From an uncultured Gammaproteobacteria bacterium (GTDB lineage: Bacteria > Pseudomonadota > Gammaproteobacteria > GCA-001735895), in the NCBI GenBank assembly GCA_913061315.1, contig CAJXUC010000034.1:1-33298 (forward strand): 33,298 nt of DNA, in the 5' to 3' direction. The first letter of the stretch is position 1. Every line of letters starts with the position of its first letter. This document shows positions 16,766 through 26,168 of the stretch, one piece after another. A program made the translations under genes and the position numbers. The notes beneath the pieces are model-generated. The model had not been told where the DNA came from and searched no databases. It saw only the letters and a program-made list of their open reading frames with translations.

Positions 16766-18288
16766 GACCCTGCCTCTTGATCTGTAGTTTCACCATCATC
16801 TTGATTTGATAAATTGGTAGACAATCCCGCTTCAGCCAACGCTACGGCTCGAAAAATAGCCCGCCCTTTATTCATCGTCTCAACCCATTCTTTTTCAGGA
16901 ATAGAGTCATAAACAATTCCAGCACCCGCTTGAATGTAAAGCGTTTCATCTTTAATGACTGCTGTTCGTATTGCGATTGCGGTATCCATGTTGCCACTCC
17001 AAGAAAGATAACCAACCGCCCCAGAATAAATACCGCGCTTGACGGGCTCCAACTCATCGATAATTTCCATCGCTCTGATTTTAGGTGCGCCGGACACCGT
17101 ACCTGCGGGAAAGGTAGCTCGCAGTACATCCATTGCTGACATATCTGGCTTGAGCTTTCCTTCGACGTTAGAGACAATGTGCATTACGTGTGAATAACGT
17201 TCGACAATCATCTTTTCCGTCAGTGTGACGCTGCCTGTTTGACTCACACGCCCAGCGTCATTACGGCCCAGATCAATCAACATCAAGTGTTCCGCTAACT
17301 CTTTTGGGTCAGCTAGTAATTCTTTCTCTAACGCAAGGTCATGATCATGGTCTTTGCCTCGCGGACGAGTACCAGCAATTGGTCGCACAGTGACATTATC
17401 GTCTTCGAGACGAACCAAAATTTCAGGTGATGAACCAACAACAAAATGATCATCCAGGTTCAGGTAATACATATAAGGTGAAGGATTAAAACTTCTTAAC
17501 GCGCGGTATAAGTCAATCGGCTTAGCTTTAAACGGTATCGACATTCGTTGCGATAAAACAATCTGCATCGCATCGCCATCAATAATATATTGTCGCGCTT
17601 TTTCTACCGCGTCCTGGTATCCCTGCTGGGTAAATTCAGATTGGAAGTCACTCTCAGACACCGCTTGATTGACGCGACTAGGAGATCGATCAAGTCTTGC
17701 ATTGACTAGTTTGGACTCTAAGTCATCGAGCCGCCGTTGGCCATCAGCCCAAGCGTTGTCTAACGCTGGATCGACATGCACGATAACAAACATACGAGAA
17801 GATAAGTTATCAAAAACGACTAAATCTTCACTCAGCATGAGCAGTATGTCGGGTGTGTTGTGCTTATCTGGGTTAGGGCATTGCTTTAGCTTTGGCTCGA
17901 TATAACGCACAGTGTCATAGCCAAAGTACCCTACTAATCCACCATGGAATTTGGGTAAGGAGTCAGTTTCAGCAACCTTAAAAGCATTGATAAAATCTTC
18001 GATATATTGCAACGGGTCACTGGTTTCTTCTTCGTCCACTACCTGCCCGTCTATCTCGACTGTCACATGATGACCAAAGACTTTTACTCGAGTATGGCAA
18101 GCCAGCCCAATAATTGAATATCTCCCCCATTTTTCGCCACCCTGGACGGATTCGAACAGGTAAGAATAGGGTTCATCAGCTAGTTTAAGGTAGGTGCCTA
18201 ATGGTGTGTCTAGGTCGGCGAGGACTTCTCTCACCAAGGGTATGCGATTATAATCGTGCTTAATTTGGTCGAACTGAGTGAAATTCAT
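16762..18288 (-). CDS. trpE: Anthranilate synthase component I
   Basis: This 508-residue chorismate-utilising enzyme converts chorismate and ammonia to anthranilate. The N-terminal tryptophan-inhibition pocket motif appears as [16 protein letters not shown]. The C-terminal catalytic domain carries [44 protein letters not shown] and [12 protein letters not shown]. Feedback inhibition is therefore likely. It follows gph after 123 bases, which is the widest gap in the operon. That gap holds a tandem TTGATCC repeat but no tryptophan-rich leader peptide. Confidence 0.97.
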   Translation of the reverse strand: MNFTQFDQIKHDYNRIPLVREVLADLDTPLGTYLKLADEPYSYLFESVQGGEKWGRYSIIGLACHTRVKVFGHHVTVEIDGQVVDEEETSDPLQYIEDFINAFKVAETDSLPKFHGGLVGYFGYDTVRYIEPKLKQCPNPDKHNTPDILLMLSEDLVVFDNLSSRMFVIVHVDPALDNAWADGQRRLDDLESKLVNARLDRSPSRVNQAVSESDFQSEFTQQGYQDAVEKARQYIIDGDAMQIVLSQRMSIPFKAKPIDLYRALRSFNPSPYMYYLNLDDHFVVGSSPEILVRLEDDNVTVRPIAGTRPRGKDHDHDLALEKELLADPKELAEHLMLIDLGRNDAGRVSQTGSVTLTEKMIVERYSHVMHIVSNVEGKLKPDMSAMDVLRATFPAGTVSGAPKIRAMEIIDELEPVKRGIYSGAVGYLSWSGNMDTAIAIRTAVIKDETLYIQAGAGIVYDSIPEKEWVETMNKGRAIFRAVALAEAGLSTNLSNQDDGETTDQEAGS

Positions 18289-18411
18289 GTCAATAACTCA
18301 AAATACGAAAACAAGGATCAAAGGATCAAAAGTATAGCGCTGCAACTGTATCGAATTACCATCGCCAACAGACGTTGCTTACCTTGTTGTATTGACCTTG
18401 TTGGATCATAA

Positions 18412-19101
18412 TTAGATCAGTGATTTGAGTTCGGCTAAAGAATCTATCACAGCATCAGGATGATGGCTATGCCTTTCTTGTCTGCGTATGTCCTGCCCAT
18501 GGTTGTAGCCATAACTGACACAAATAATTGGCATACCTGCACCACGAGCAGCCATTATGTCGCTAATAGAATCACCCAGCATAACCGCTTGCTTGGGATC
18601 GACCCCTAATTTTTCAGCGGCCGTTAAAAGTGGTTCTGGATCAGGCTTTCTGTTAATCACCTGATCACCCCCTAAGGTGACATCAAAAAAATCAGCAATG
18701 CCCATAATAGTCAACAAAGGCTGGGTAAATGAAATAGGTTTATTTGTAACGCAAGCTAGCCGATAACCCTGCTGCTGTAAATAGTTCAGCCCTATTTCAA
18801 CACCATCGTAAAGGTAACTGTGCTGTCCATTGTTAGCCGCATAGGACGCCTCGAATAGAGGCAGTGCTTTTTGAAATAACATCTCACTCGGCTCACCTTC
18901 CATCGAGTTAACCAAAGCTCGCTTGACCAGACGTTCGACCCCATTACCTATCCACTCAGAAACGGCGTCAACACCTCGAATCGGCATGCCCAACTGCTGC
19001 ATCATTTCATCAATACCATAGGCAAGATCTGGTACGCTATCAACTAAGGTGCCGTCTAGATCGATCAATACCGCTTTTCGATTATGGAACAAACTCATCA
19101 C
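18412..19101 (-). CDS. gph: Phosphoglycolate phosphatase
   Basis: This 229-residue HAD-superfamily phosphatase removes phosphate from 2-phosphoglycolate, a product of oxidative DNA-end repair. HAD motif I is LIDLDGTLVDS with nucleophile Asp14 and acid Asp16. Motif II is CVTNKP, motif III includes the lysine in NRKPDPEPL, and motif IV is MLGDSISD. A second in-frame ATG directly follows the first, so the start may be 19098. Order rpe-gph-trpE is widely conserved in Pseudomonadales and related groups. Confidence 0.93.
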   Translation of the reverse strand: MMSLFHNRKAVLIDLDGTLVDSVPDLAYGIDEMMQQLGMPIRGVDAVSEWIGNGVERLVKRALVNSMEGEPSEMLFQKALPLFEASYAANNGQHSYLYDGVEIGLNYLQQQGYRLACVTNKPISFTQPLLTIMGIADFFDVTLGGDQVINRKPDPEPLLTAAEKLGVDPKQAVMLGDSISDIMAARGAGMPIICVSYGYNHGQDIRRQERHSHHPDAVIDSLAELKSLI

Positions 19102-19125
19102 AGCTATACTCAGTCTAATTAATGC

Positions 19126-19812
19126 TTAATGAGAGCCTAACTGCGCCCTCACTTTGGCAATGATACTGTTATATCGATTGGTATCACTAGGTTGGCCATG
19201 ACCAAAAATTCCCGAACCAAGCACAAAGGTATCGGCACCCGCTTTAGCGATTGACTGAATATTGTCTGCCTTAACACCCCCATCGACTTCAAGTCGGATA
19301 TTGTATCCTGACTGATCGATCAAGCTGCGAACTTGCTTCAATTTAGCCAGTGTCGCAGGAATAAAACTCTGCCCACCAAAGCCTGGATTGACCGACATTA
19401 ACAAGATCATATCAATTTTATCCATTACATACTCAAGGTAAGAGAGCGGTGTTGCTGGATTAAAAACCAATCCGGTTTTGCAACCGCTGTCACGGACCAA
19501 ACCTAGACTGCGATCAATATGGTCGGAAGCTTCTGGGTGAAATGTTATATAGCTGGCGCCAGCTTTAGCAAAATCAGGAATAATTCGATCAACTGGCTTT
19601 ACCATTAAATGCACATCAATTGGAGCGGTAACGCCATGATTGCGTAAAGCGTCGCAAACCATGGGGCCGATAGTCAGGTTTGGCACATAGTGATTATCCA
19701 TCACATCAAAGTGAACAATATCCGCACCAGAAGCCAGCACATTATCGACTTCTTCACCCAAACGAGCGAAGTCTGCAGCTAGTATAGAAGGAGCAATTTG
19801 GTAATTGGGCAT
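19126..19812 (-). CDS. rpe: Ribulose-phosphate 3-epimerase
   Basis: This 228-residue TIM-barrel metalloenzyme of the pentose phosphate pathway is first in the rpe-gph-trpEGDC transcript. Signatures are the N-terminal [32 protein letters not shown] with the metal ligands His and Asp, [19 protein letters not shown] and the second metal Asp in LEVDGGV. With rpiA at 9851 the window carries both pentose-phosphate isomerase steps. These produce ribulose-5-phosphate, ribose-5-phosphate and xylulose-5-phosphate, and so PRPP for TrpD and purine synthesis. Confidence 0.97.
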   Translation of the reverse strand: MPNYQIAPSILAADFARLGEEVDNVLASGADIVHFDVMDNHYVPNLTIGPMVCDALRNHGVTAPIDVHLMVKPVDRIIPDFAKAGASYITFHPEASDHIDRSLGLVRDSGCKTGLVFNPATPLSYLEYVMDKIDMILLMSVNPGFGGQSFIPATLAKLKQVRSLIDQSGYNIRLEVDGGVKADNIQSIAKAGADTFVLGSGIFGHGQPSDTNRYNSIIAKVRAQLGSH

Positions 19813-20152
19813 TAGTTTTCCAAGGCGATAATTTGATTCGCAATGTACACGAATTTGAATGTAATTTCAGCTCCCCCCCTTGAACGAGCACCTAGAGTTC
19901 GTTTTAGGTCCACCCTATTTTTTCATTCCAGATTTAATCGACCGTCATTAATTGTCTCACTATCCTTATCGCTCAACGTTGCCTATGTTTAAACAGATGT
20001 AAACAATTAGAACAACGAAACAACAAATAATACCCCATTCATCTTGAAAATCGTCATCCTAACGCATCCATGTTTACGTAACATACCGTTCAACCTGAAC
20101 ATAAAAAAGTCGGCTTGTACGGGATTTTTTATGCATTCTAAGACGAGATGTA
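19813..20152. other. Intergenic region between rpe and cytochrome c gene
   Basis: This region of 340 bases holds no convincing ORF. It should contain the promoter of the rpe-gph-trp operon and the end of the cytochrome transcript. An A6...T6 flanked segment at about 20104-20131 could be a weak terminator, but its core does not pair well. No tryptophan-codon leader and no clear TrpR-type operator were recognised. Confidence 0.4.
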
Positions 20153-20458
20153 CTATTTCAAACTGCCAATATAATCACCTAAATTTTTAATATCAGCGTC
20201 GCTCAAACCGGCTGCCATTGCATTCATAGTCCCATTTTGACGAGCACCACTACGGTAATCAGTCAGATTTTTGACAATGAAAGCCACGTCACGCCCCTTC
20301 AAAACTGGATAAGCCGACACCATACTTTGACCGCCAACGCCATGACAGCCAATACAACCTTTAGCCGCATAAGCCGACTTACCTGCAACAGCATCAGCGT
20401 AAACTGACCCACTGAATAAAACTGACAATGAAAAAGCCATTATTGAAACAAACTTCAT
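20153..20458 (-). CDS. Periplasmic small cytochrome c (c553-like)
   Basis: This 101-residue precursor has a Sec signal peptide (MKFVSIMAFSLSVLFSGSVYA, cleavage likely after Ala21). The mature protein is a single class I cytochrome c with heme motif C35-I-G-C38-H39 and the axial methionine at Met78 or Met81 (NGTMNAMAAGLSDADI). Such proteins shuttle electrons in the periplasm. The ATG at 20458 is chosen because it starts the signal peptide and is preceded by AGGA. The open frame extends 49 codons further upstream, but that part does not look like a leader. The gene is divergent from the RsmC-like methyltransferase. Confidence 0.88.
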   Translation of the reverse strand: MKFVSIMAFSLSVLFSGSVYADAVAGKSAYAAKGCIGCHGVGGQSMVSAYPVLKGRDVAFIVKNLTDYRSGARQNGTMNAMAAGLSDADIKNLGDYIGSLK

Positions 20459-20627
20459 TTTCCTAAACTCCAGAGTAGTAAATTTTGGTGTGCCATTGGA
20501 TAATAGTGATAGAGTAAATAAACTATAAAATATTATTTCAACCTTAATTCTAATGTATTGTGGCAAAGCCACTCGTTGATGTAAAGGATATGAACCCCGG
20601 CTCAACCCACACCGAACTGAACTTAAT

Positions 20628-21233
20628 ATGAGTGATTCAAAAGATTTTAAAAACTACAACCAAGTGATTCGACAGGATTTAAATATTTCTAGCGACAGCA
20701 ATAAACATGCCTTAAAATTTAAAACCACTTGGGGATTATTTTCGCCTCGAACGATTGATAACGGCTCTCAGATGTTACTTGATTTTCTGGATATAAACTC
20801 CGCTGACGATTGCCTTGATCTGGGTTGTGGTTATGGTGTTCTTGGCTTAACGATGGCAAAGCTAGCGCCCAATGGCCATACCTTATTGGTCGACAAAGAC
20901 TTTATTGCAGTTGAGTATTCTGAAAAAAATCGCATTTTGAATCATATTGATAACGCCAGTTGTCTGTTGAGCAATGGTTTTGATCACATTCCAAAACAAA
21001 GCTTCGATATTATTGTTTCGAATATTCCTGCTAAAGTTGGCAAGGAAATGCTCTATATCTATTTATTCGATGCCCTCGAACATCTTAAGCCCGGGGGATC
21101 ATTTTATATCGTCACTATCACTGGCCTTCGTCAATTCTTTAAACGCGGCTTTAATGAAGTCTTTGGGCATTACGAAAAGATTAAGCAGGGTAAGACTTAT
21201 ACTGTGGCAAGAGGCATTAAACCGGCTAAATGA
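20628..21233 (+). CDS. Class I SAM methyltransferase, RsmC/MTS-domain type
   Basis: This 201-residue protein resembles the catalytic half of RsmC/RlmG rRNA guanine-N2 methyltransferases (MTS domain). The family lead-in KFKTTWGLFSPRTIDNGSQMLL is followed by the SAM-binding motif LDLGCGYGVLGL and the acidic VDKDF of motif II. Motif IV, normally N-P-P-F/Y in this group, reads S-N-I-P-A (VSNIPAKVGKE). The N-terminal half of full-length RsmC is absent. The substrate is unknown. It may be RNA or another small-molecule or nucleobase methyltransferase. It diverges from the cytochrome gene and ends at a good terminator. Confidence 0.8.
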   Translation: MSDSKDFKNYNQVIRQDLNISSDSNKHALKFKTTWGLFSPRTIDNGSQMLLDFLDINSADDCLDLGCGYGVLGLTMAKLAPNGHTLLVDKDFIAVEYSEKNRILNHIDNASCLLSNGFDHIPKQSFDIIVSNIPAKVGKEMLYIYLFDALEHLKPGGSFYIVTITGLRQFFKRGFNEVFGHYEKIKQGKTYTVARGIKPAK

Positions 21234-21238
21234 TGAGC

Positions 21239-21268
21239 GGGTATCTTTAACGATACCCATAGTTTTTT
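21239..21268 (+). terminator. Intrinsic terminator after the methyltransferase gene
   Basis: GGGTATC (21239-21245) and GATACCC (21252-21258) form a perfect 7-bp stem with loop TTTAAC, followed after four bases by six T's (21263-21268). It can end the plus-strand methyltransferase transcript. The purK stop lies 22 bases beyond on the other strand. Confidence 0.85.
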
Positions 21269-21290
21269 ATCCTTCCAAGTCGTGATAGAT

Positions 21291-22427
21291 CTAACTGACT
21301 AACTTTTGTTTTGTTAACGCCAGTAGTTCTAATGCTTGTGATGTGCTATCGGCCAGAAAATTAACATGCCCCATTTTTCGGCCCACCCTAGCTTCAGATT
21401 TTCCATACAGGTGCAATTTTGCCTTACCCTGCCTGAGTAAGTTATCCCAGTTGGGAGAAACCGATTCGGGCCAGATATTACCTAAGACGTTCCACATAGC
21501 GACTGGCGTGTGTAGCGCACTATCGCCGGCTGAAAGGCTACACATCATACGCACTTGCTGTTCAAATTGAGAGGTGAAACAAGCATCTAACGTGTAATGA
21601 CCCGAGTTATGTGGGCGTGGTGCCATTTCGTTAATTAAGATTTCGTTGTCTGACGAGATAAAAAACTCGACGGCCAAAACACCACAATAATCTAAACCAT
21701 GGGCTATCTTTGTTGCAGCTTGAATAACGTCTAAGGTCATTTCTTGAGATAAATTAGCAGGGGCAATAGAAATATCAAGTATGCCATTCCTATGCTGATT
21801 TTCAGCCAATGGAAAACAATCTACCTCTCCAGCTTGGCTTCGACATAACACAACCGAAACCTCTTTTGCCAGGTCAATACGTTTTTCGAGTAGGTAAGAT
21901 ATTGAATCAAACTGAGAAGCCGCGTTCAATAATTCTTCATGATTTTGACAAACGACTTGCCCCTTACCATCATAACCAAGGGTGTTAGTTTTCAAAATAG
22001 CGGGGAAACTAAAGTCCCTCGCCTGCTCGATATCAGCCGCTGAACTTATTGATAAAAAGTCAGCAACACCCAAGCCCAAGGACTGAAAAAATGTTTTTTC
22101 GCTATAACGATTTTGCGCAATTCTTAAAGCACTGGCAGAGGGATGAACCGGAATAGAATTCGCAAGATACTCGAGGGTATCTGCAGGAATATTTTCAAAT
22201 TCAGTGCTCACAGCCGCACAATGTTTGGCCATATAATCTAGCGCTTTACGATCATCATAGTTAGCTTGCAAATGTTCGCTCGCCATACTACCAGCCGGGC
22301 TATTCGCGTCAGGATCAAGCACGATGACTTCATAGCCCATCGTTCTGGCTGCACTAACAAACATACGACCCAGTTGACCGCCGCCTAACATCCCGAGTTT
22401 TGCTCCGGGCAGTATTGCATTTGACAT
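21291..22427 (-). CDS. purK: N5-carboxyaminoimidazole ribonucleotide synthase
   Basis: This 378-residue ATP-grasp enzyme carboxylates AIR to N5-CAIR in de novo purine synthesis. The N-terminal GMLGGGQLGRMFV, the EFENIPADTLEYL segment, the ATP-grasp strand ILKTNTLGYDGKGQ and the NEMAPRPHNSGHYTLDAC motif are all diagnostic. It starts two bases after purE ends, so purE-purK is a coupled operon. Confidence 0.97.
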   Translation of the reverse strand: MSNAILPGAKLGMLGGGQLGRMFVSAARTMGYEVIVLDPDANSPAGSMASEHLQANYDDRKALDYMAKHCAAVSTEFENIPADTLEYLANSIPVHPSASALRIAQNRYSEKTFFQSLGLGVADFLSISSAADIEQARDFSFPAILKTNTLGYDGKGQVVCQNHEELLNAASQFDSISYLLEKRIDLAKEVSVVLCRSQAGEVDCFPLAENQHRNGILDISIAPANLSQEMTLDVIQAATKIAHGLDYCGVLAVEFFISSDNEILINEMAPRPHNSGHYTLDACFTSQFEQQVRMMCSLSAGDSALHTPVAMWNVLGNIWPESVSPNWDNLLRQGKAKLHLYGKSEARVGRKMGHVNFLADSTSQALELLALTKQKLVS

Positions 22428-22429
22428 TA

Positions 22430-22924
22430 TTAATTTACCGGAGGTAAGGTCATTTCTAATACAGCGGCTTTTTGCTGCTGACGAAATGCTTCAAGCTTAT
22501 CTGCGATATCACTATCAAATACAGATAACATCGATACCGCAAAAAGTGCCGCATTAATTGAGCCCGCTTTACCAATCGCAAACGTGGCAACCGGAATACC
22601 TTTTGGCATCTGCACAATAGATAATAAAGAGTCGTGGCCTTTTAAATGTTCACTTGGAACTGGCACACCCAATACTGGAATGGTCGTATTCGCCGCCAAC
22701 ATGCCCGGCAAATGTGCCGCGCCACCAGCACCAGCAATAATACAACCAAATCCGTTTTCACGAGCGGACTTCCCAAAATCTGTAAGTAAGTCTGGTGTGC
22801 GATGCGCTGATACCACTTTCGCTTCGTATTCAATGCCAAACTGTTCCAGATATTCCACGGCAAACTGCATGACAGGCCAATCACTGTCACTACCCATTAC
22901 TACTGCAACCTTCAAACTCGACAT
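22430..22924 (-). CDS. purE: N5-carboxyaminoimidazole ribonucleotide mutase
   Basis: This 164-residue class I PurE converts N5-CAIR to [24 protein letters not shown] and [17 protein letters not shown] form the active site with its conserved histidines. Length matches bacterial PurE. It is first in purE-purK and diverges from purC across 187 bases. I saw no recognisable enteric-type PurR box in that region. Confidence 0.97.
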   Translation of the reverse strand: MSSLKVAVVMGSDSDWPVMQFAVEYLEQFGIEYEAKVVSAHRTPDLLTDFGKSARENGFGCIIAGAGGAAHLPGMLAANTTIPVLGVPVPSEHLKGHDSLLSIVQMPKGIPVATFAIGKAGSINAALFAVSMLSVFDSDIADKLEAFRQQQKAAVLEMTLPPVN

Positions 22925-23111
22925 GGTGATCTCCGTGTCGTTTAGAAAAAGCGAAGAATTATACCCCTTTTACAAAAGAAATAACCATTCGCTTTAGATG
23001 ATCGTAATATCACTTTTCAATATGCTATTATCCGCTGTCCTTAGGCTTATGCCTGTGGCTGCATCAAACACTTTTGTCATTTATCGAAAACCATAGAAAG
23101 CACAGACAATA

Positions 23112-24011
23112 ATGAACGCGACAAACACCACCCCAGCTATATTTGAAACCAATATCGAGAACCTTGAGTTAATTGCCCGAGGAAAAGTGCGCGATATCTA
23201 TCGCATTGACGATAAACACATGCTCATCGTATCGACTGATCGACTATCGGCATTCGATGTTGTATTTGAACAAACTATCCCAACAAAAGGTGCTTTATTG
23301 ACTCAGGTCTCTAATTTTTGGTTTGCACGCAGCGCTCATATTATTCAAAATCACCTCAGCAATTTAAACATTGAAGATTTCGTTTCTGCTGAAGCCTTGC
23401 CGCAACTTCGCTCGAGATCAATCATTGTCAAACAGCTTAAGACATTGCCTGTCGAGGCTATCGTTCGAGGCTACATCATTGGTTCTGGCTGGAAGGATTA
23501 TCAAGCAACAGGTGAATTATGTGGTATAAAATTACCAAAAGGGCTGCAGCAGGCAGAGCAATTGGCCGAACCAATTTTTACACCTTCTAGTAAAGCAGCG
23601 GTTGGAGATCACGATATTAATATCAGCTTTGATCATGCGATTGAGCTTATCGGTGAAGATATGGCGAATCAGGTGAGAGACGTCAGTATTGCACTTTATA
23701 AAATGGCTTCAGACTATGCCCAAGAGCGTGGCATTATTATAGCGGACACTAAATTTGAATTCGGTGTTGATGAAAACAATCAGCTAGTCTTGATTGACGA
23801 AATATTAACGCCAGACTCGTCAAGATACTGGCCGGCCAATCAATATCAGAAAGGCATGAGCCCACCTAGCTATGATAAACAATTTATTCGAGATTACTTA
23901 GAAACGCTTGATTGGAACAAAACGCCACCCGCTCCAAATATTCCACAAGACATAATCGATAAAACTCAGCAAAAATATCAAGATGTTCACGACATTTTAA
24001 CGCGTAATTAA
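23112..24011 (+). CDS. purC: SAICAR synthase (phosphoribosylaminoimidazole-succinocarboxamide synthase)
   Basis: This 299-residue PurC is the long form resembling yeast Ade1, rather than the enteric form of about 237 residues. It attaches aspartate to CAIR in the next step after purEK. Visible motifs are ARGKVRDIYRID, VSTDRLSAFDVVF, PVEAIVRGYIIGSGWKDYQ, IIIADTKFEFGVD and LIDEILTPDSSRYWP. It is divergent from purEK, so three consecutive purine steps (PurK, PurE, PurC) are clustered. Confidence 0.96.
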   Translation: MNATNTTPAIFETNIENLELIARGKVRDIYRIDDKHMLIVSTDRLSAFDVVFEQTIPTKGALLTQVSNFWFARSAHIIQNHLSNLNIEDFVSAEALPQLRSRSIIVKQLKTLPVEAIVRGYIIGSGWKDYQATGELCGIKLPKGLQQAEQLAEPIFTPSSKAAVGDHDINISFDHAIELIGEDMANQVRDVSIALYKMASDYAQERGIIIADTKFEFGVDENNQLVLIDEILTPDSSRYWPANQYQKGMSPPSYDKQFIRDYLETLDWNKTPPAPNIPQDIIDKTQQKYQDVHDILTRN

Positions 24012-24043
24012 AAGCTTCAAATGGAGAATCAGCCTAATTTAAG

Positions 24044-24112
24044 ATGAAGCAGCTTGACTTTAAAATAACGGGTAATGCAGAACCGATTGACAAAGACTTG
24101 GATGATTTATAA
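24044..24112 (+). CDS. Possible micro-ORF (22 codons) after purC
   Basis: ATG 24044 opens a 22-residue frame (MKQLDFKITGNAEPIDKDLD and two more) ending at TAA 24110-24112. GGAG lies about 13 bases before it, rather far for a ribosome binding site. It may be a gene remnant or chance, and I recognise no family. Confidence 0.18.
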   Translation: MKQLDFKITGNAEPIDKDLDDL

Positions 24113-24226
24113 AAATTTTAATAGTCATTAGGGCAGTTACTGCTTAATAGAAATTTAACACTGCATCTAAATTTTGTAATTTAAATTTAAAAAGCGCTGA
24201 GTTGCCTAACTTTATATAATAATGCT

Positions 24227-24253
24227 CCTCACCGGCTCGATGGCTCGGTGAGG
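24227..24253 (-). terminator. Terminator of ahcY
   Basis: CCTCACCG (24227-24234) pairs perfectly with CGGTGAGG (24246-24253) around an 11-base loop. Read on the minus strand it lies 35 bases after the ahcY stop and is followed by an AT-rich tail (AGCATTATTATATAAAG). The lack of a solid T-run makes it a moderate candidate. Confidence 0.65.
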
Positions 24254-24288
24254 AACAAAGATACTAAAAAATGAAACGTATAATCAGA

Positions 24289-25698
24289 TTAATACTTGTA
24301 GGTTTCTGACTTATAAGGACCAGCTACTTTAACATTAATGTATTTAGCCTGCGCTTCAGTCAACTGAGTCATTACGCCACCAAAACCCTTAACCATCAGG
24401 GCAGCAACTTCTTCGTCAAGCTTCTTTGGCAATACGGTTACAGTAATATTGTCTTTTTTAAACTCATCCGATTGGTCGGCAAATTTGCTAGCAAATACAT
24501 GCATTTGTGCCAGCACCTGATTCGCAAACGAACCGTCCATGATACGTGATGGATGACCCGTAGCGTTGCCTAAGTTAATCAAACGACCTTCAGAAAGAAG
24601 AAGTAAATAATCATCTTTGTTATCAGCACCGGTACGATAAATTTTATGCACCTGTGGCTTCACTTCTTCCCATTCCCAGTTGTCACGCATAAACTGAGTG
24701 TCGATCTCGTTGTCAAAATGGCCAATGTTGCAAATTACTGAACCCGCTTTAGCGGCTGCCAAAATGAACTTATCACAAACGTCGACGTTACCTGTTGTTG
24801 TTACAATCAGGTCTGTCTTACCGAGAAGCGCGGTATCAATACCATCCGCACTTCGGGTGTTAATACCGTCAATGTAAGGCGATACAATTTCGTAGCCATC
24901 CATACACGCTTGCATCGCACAGATTGGATCAATCTCAGCAATTTTTACAATCATGCCTTCTTGACTCAAACTTTGGGCTGAGCCTTTACCAACGTCTCCG
25001 TAACCAATCACTAGTGCTTTCTTACCCGAAAGCAGCATGTCTGTGCCACGTTTGATACCGTCATTGAGGCTGTGGCGACAACCATATTTGTTGTCGTTCT
25101 TTGCCTTCGTAACCGAATCGTTAACATTAATAGCAGGCACTTTCAATTCGCCAGCTTCCATCATCTCAAGCAGACGATGAACGCCCGTTGTGGTTTCTTC
25201 AGTAATGCCGTGAATGTTGTCTAACATCTGTGGGTACTTATTATGAATCATGCCGGTAAGATCACCACCATCATCCAAAATCATGTTGCAGTCCCATGGT
25301 TGCCCATCCTTTAGGATAGTCTGTTCTATGCACCATTCACCTTCTGGGTTCGACTGGCCTTTCCAGGCGTATACTGCGATGCCAGATGCTGCAATACAGG
25401 CAGCGGCATGGTCTTGTGTAGAGAAGATATTACAAGACGACCAACGTACTTCGGCGCCAAGCTCAACTAGCGTTTCAATCAGCACGGCTGTTTGCACTGT
25501 CATGTGGATGCAACCAATGATCCTCGCATCTGCTAATGGCTTCTCAGCCGAGTATTTTTTGCGAAGCGTCATTAAAGCTGGCATTTCAGCTTCGGCTAAA
25601 GTGATTTCACGACGTCCAAAATCGGCGAGTGAAATATCGGCTACTTTATAATCGTTTTTTGCGACATCATTTAAAGGTGTCACTGCTGCTGTACCCAT
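24289..25698 (-). CDS. ahcY: Adenosylhomocysteinase
   Basis: This 469-residue NAD-dependent S-adenosylhomocysteine hydrolase splits SAH into adenosine and homocysteine and so relieves product inhibition of methyltransferases. The catalytic region contains [41 protein letters not shown] and the NAD Rossmann motif [25 protein letters not shown] and the [14 protein letters not shown] segment follow. Length is that of the bacterial form with an internal insertion relative to the human 432. The ribosome binding site GGAG is eight bases before the ATG, behind a near-consensus promoter. It is adjacent to a methyl-transfer catabolic cluster, but that cluster is separated from it by 470 bases. Confidence 0.97.
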   Translation of the reverse strand: MGTAAVTPLNDVAKNDYKVADISLADFGRREITLAEAEMPALMTLRKKYSAEKPLADARIIGCIHMTVQTAVLIETLVELGAEVRWSSCNIFSTQDHAAACIAASGIAVYAWKGQSNPEGEWCIEQTILKDGQPWDCNMILDDGGDLTGMIHNKYPQMLDNIHGITEETTTGVHRLLEMMEAGELKVPAINVNDSVTKAKNDNKYGCRHSLNDGIKRGTDMLLSGKKALVIGYGDVGKGSAQSLSQEGMIVKIAEIDPICAMQACMDGYEIVSPYIDGINTRSADGIDTALLGKTDLIVTTTGNVDVCDKFILAAAKAGSVICNIGHFDNEIDTQFMRDNWEWEEVKPQVHKIYRTGADNKDDYLLLLSEGRLINLGNATGHPSRIMDGSFANQVLAQMHVFASKFADQSDEFKKDNITVTVLPKKLDEEVAALMVKGFGGVMTQLTEAQAKYINVKVAGPYKSETYKY

Positions 25699-25751
25699 GT
25701 TGTTACTCCGTATGTATTCAAAATTTTAAGGATTGTAAAAAAATCTGGCAG

Positions 25752-25780
25752 ATTATAGGAGACCCACTCTCTGATATCAA
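25752..25780 (-). promoter_or_regulatory. Near-consensus sigma-70 promoter of ahcY
   Basis: On the minus strand TTGATA (25780-25775) and a perfect TATAAT (25757-25752) are separated by exactly 17 bases. Transcription would begin near 25745, giving a leader of about 47 bases. That leader starts with a tiny hairpin AATCT-GCC-AGATT and seven T's. It is too short for an SAH riboswitch. Confidence 0.8.
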
Positions 25781-26168
25781 TCTGCGGTATCTAATTCAAT
25801 CATTAAAAGCTCAGAATCGAGCTCAAATTCTAGTGGGATTGAGAATTAAATATTTAAAAGGCTTATTATAGGACACATATGCATATATGTATATGTGTTT
25901 CAAATTTTTATGTTGATACGACTAACAGATCAATACAAAAGCCCTCTTATTTAAAGGTCTCAAAAAATAATTAACCTCTTTGCTTAATAATTAAGTGATT
26001 AGTCACGCCCAAATCAATAAATGTAAACACTAAGATAATCATCAACATTTTAAGTAGTTCAGCGGCTTTAATTCAGTAATCATAGTGGCATCTGTGCCTG
26101 AATAAATTACTTTGAAGGGAAGATCAAGCGTCTGAATTAAGTTTTCAAAGCAAGAGCCTTTTCCTTTG
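25781..26168. other. AT-rich intergenic region between ahcY and the acyl-CoA ligase
   Basis: About 390 bases hold no supported gene. The main structure is the near-perfect 26-base palindrome at 25873-25898. A weaker inverted pair CTTTGAA (26110-26116) / TTCAAAG (26144-26150) lies downstream of the ligase gene and could mark its transcript end. No T-run follows the latter. Confidence 0.45.
25873..25898. repeat. 26-base near-perfect palindrome
   Basis: ACACATAT (25873-25880) is the exact reverse complement of ATATGTGT (25891-25898). The central ten bases GCATATATGT are also self-complementary except for the outermost G-T pair. It lies about 95 bases upstream of the ahcY -35 element. It could be an operator, a cruciform or a termination structure. 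No T-run flanks it. Confidence 0.55.

Noticed and set aside
18140..18165. tRNA-like GGATTCGAAC motif
   Set aside because: It lies inside the trpE reading frame and no cloverleaf can be drawn around it.
18289..18411. trp attenuator leader peptide
   Set aside because: The only short ORF reads MVIRYSCSAILLIL with no tryptophan codons, and no terminator/antiterminator pair is visible.
20459..20605. 49-codon extension of the cytochrome c gene
   Set aside because: The signal peptide clearly starts at the ATG at 20458, and upstream residues do not resemble a leader.
22584..22997. 137-codon open frame antisense to purE
   Set aside because: It lies opposite the conserved purE frame and is explained by it.
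25250..25651. 133-codon open frame on the plus strand inside ahcY
   Set aside because: It is antisense to a conserved enzyme, with low-complexity composition and no family match.
24289..25871. SAH riboswitch upstream of ahcY
   Set aside because: No sequence resembling the conserved SAH aptamer was seen, and the clear promoter leaves only about 47 bases of leader.
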